Source: Clostridiales bacterium (lineage in GTDB: Bacteria > Bacillota > Clostridia > Oscillospirales > Oscillospiraceae). Taken from it: 5,185 nt of DNA. A model generated the notes under the pieces. The model ran no database searches and was not told the origin of the DNA. It saw nothing but the letters and a program-made list of their open reading frames with translations. Every line of letters starts with the position of its first letter. Position 1 is the stretch's first letter. Shown one piece after another: positions 4,566 through 5,185 of the stretch. The stretch covers positions 1 to 5,185 of the forward strand of contig VSNB01000224.1 of assembly GCA_009774055.1 (NCBI GenBank), read 5' to 3'. Made by a program: the position numbers and the translations under genes.

Positions 4566-5185
4566 ATGACAAATGCCTTCACTGTTTCGGGGCTGACCAA
4601 AACGTATCAGGATTTTGTTTTGGATCAGGTCTCGTTTTCCGTCCCCAGCGGCTCCATTGTGGGGCTGATCGGGGAAAACGGCGCCGGGAAAAGTACGACC
4701 ATCAACGCGGCCCTGGGCCTGATCCAGAAGGAGTCGGGCCAGGTTTCCATTTTCGGGAAAGAAGGACTGGACGGCGACACCAAGGAAGAGGTCGGCGTAG
4801 TCTTTGACGGCAGCAATTATCCCGAAATTCTCTCCCCTAGGAAGCTCAACGGGGTTATGAAACGCATCTACCGCTCCTGGGATGAAGCGGCCTACTTCCG
4901 CCTGCTGAACCAATTTTCCCTGCCCCCTGAGAAGCGAATCAAGCAGTTTTCCAAGGGGATGAAGACAAAGCTCGCGATCTCCGTCGCCCTCTCCCACCAC
5001 TCCAGGCTGCTGATTCTGGACGAAGCCACCAGCGGCCTGGACCCGGTGATCCGGGACGACATTCTGGATATGCTGCTGGACTTTGTTCAGGAGGAGGACC
5101 ACTCCATTCTGGTGTCCTCCCACATCACCAGCGACCTGGAGAAGATTGCGGACTATATCGTGTTCATCCATGAGGGGAAAGTGGT
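4566..5185 (+). CDS. ABC transporter ATP-binding protein (partial, cut by window edge)
   Basis: The first 206 residues of a cytoplasmic nucleotide-binding subunit are present; the 3' end is cut off. The motifs are in order: Walker A GENGAGKST (36-44), a Q-loop region VGVVFDGSNYPE (76-87) with Asp81 where Gln is usual, a degenerate signature FSKGMKTK (128-135), Walker B LLILDEAT (148-155), D-loop SGLD (156-159), and the switch His186 in LVSSH. ATP-binding and hydrolysis residues (Lys42, Asp152, Glu153, His186) are intact. The family is the YtrB/BcrA-like exporter group that usually accompanies YtrA regulators. The membrane permease is expected downstream, outside the window, and the substrate is unknown. 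The ATG is supported by GGAGG 7 nt upstream and by the 2-nt gap to the gntR stop. Confidence 0.93.
   Translation, partial: MTNAFTVSGLTKTYQDFVLDQVSFSVPSGSIVGLIGENGAGKSTTINAALGLIQKESGQVSIFGKEGLDGDTKEEVGVVFDGSNYPEILSPRKLNGVMKRIYRSWDEAAYFRLLNQFSLPPEKRIKQFSKGMKTKLAISVALSHHSRLLILDEATSGLDPVIRDDILDMLLDFVQEEDHSILVSSHITSDLEKIADYIVFIHEGKV

Noticed and set aside
1..5185. CRISPR array, tRNA or rRNA genes, riboswitch
   Set aside because: No regularly spaced direct repeats, no tRNA-like cloverleaf with a CCA-type end, no rRNA stretches and no recognisable riboswitch core were seen. A dedicated covariance-model search could not be run.

Overview
The window reads as a chromosomal piece of a GC-rich, anaerobic, low-oxygen Firmicute that carries the Wood-Ljungdahl (reductive acetyl-CoA) pathway. 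An acetogen-like gut Clostridia member, perhaps Oscillospiraceae, is my best guess. The basis is the bacterial-type corrinoid iron-sulfur protein (CFeSP) genes, strong AGGAGG-type ribosome binding sites, a YtrA-type GntR/ABC operon, and heavy G/C use at third codon positions. The taxon is inferred, not proven.

Left block (1-3540): a short leader (1-166) with three back-to-back perfect hairpins precedes acsD (CFeSP small subunit, 167-1105). Fourteen bases later comes a single 761-codon gene (1120-3405). Its first ~447 residues are a complete AcsC (CFeSP large subunit with its 4Fe-4S cysteine motif). Its last ~258 residues are a complete AcsE-type methyltetrahydrofolate:corrinoid methyltransferase domain. 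An Ala/Pro-rich linker joins them. Together the two genes would encode all of the methyl-transfer machinery that takes the methyl group from methyl-THF to the cobalt of the corrinoid protein, for delivery to acetyl-CoA synthase. A long-stem terminator at about 3495-3535 closes the operon. Acetyl-CoA synthase and CO dehydrogenase are not in the window.

Middle block (3541-4110): no intact gene. The minus strand carries a decayed fragment of an ATPase related to the archaeal-type AAA ATPases with a winged-helix/DUF234 C-terminus (about 3609-4010). It is broken by a frameshift, two nonsense codons and a 162-bp near-perfect palindromic element (3759-3920). That element has 17-bp terminal inverted repeats and a TTA target duplication, so it looks like a non-autonomous miniature inverted-repeat element. 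A further unexplained hairpin (4011-4039) and a textbook intrinsic terminator (4067-4102) follow.

Right block (4111-5185): a consensus sigma-A promoter (TTGACA-17-TATACT) overlapped by a palindromic operator drives a YtrA-subfamily GntR repressor. I place its start at a TTG codon at 4189. Two bases after its stop begins an ABC-transporter ATPase, which runs off the right edge. This is a typical self-regulated GntR-ABC export or drug/stress-response operon. The permease presumably lies beyond the window.
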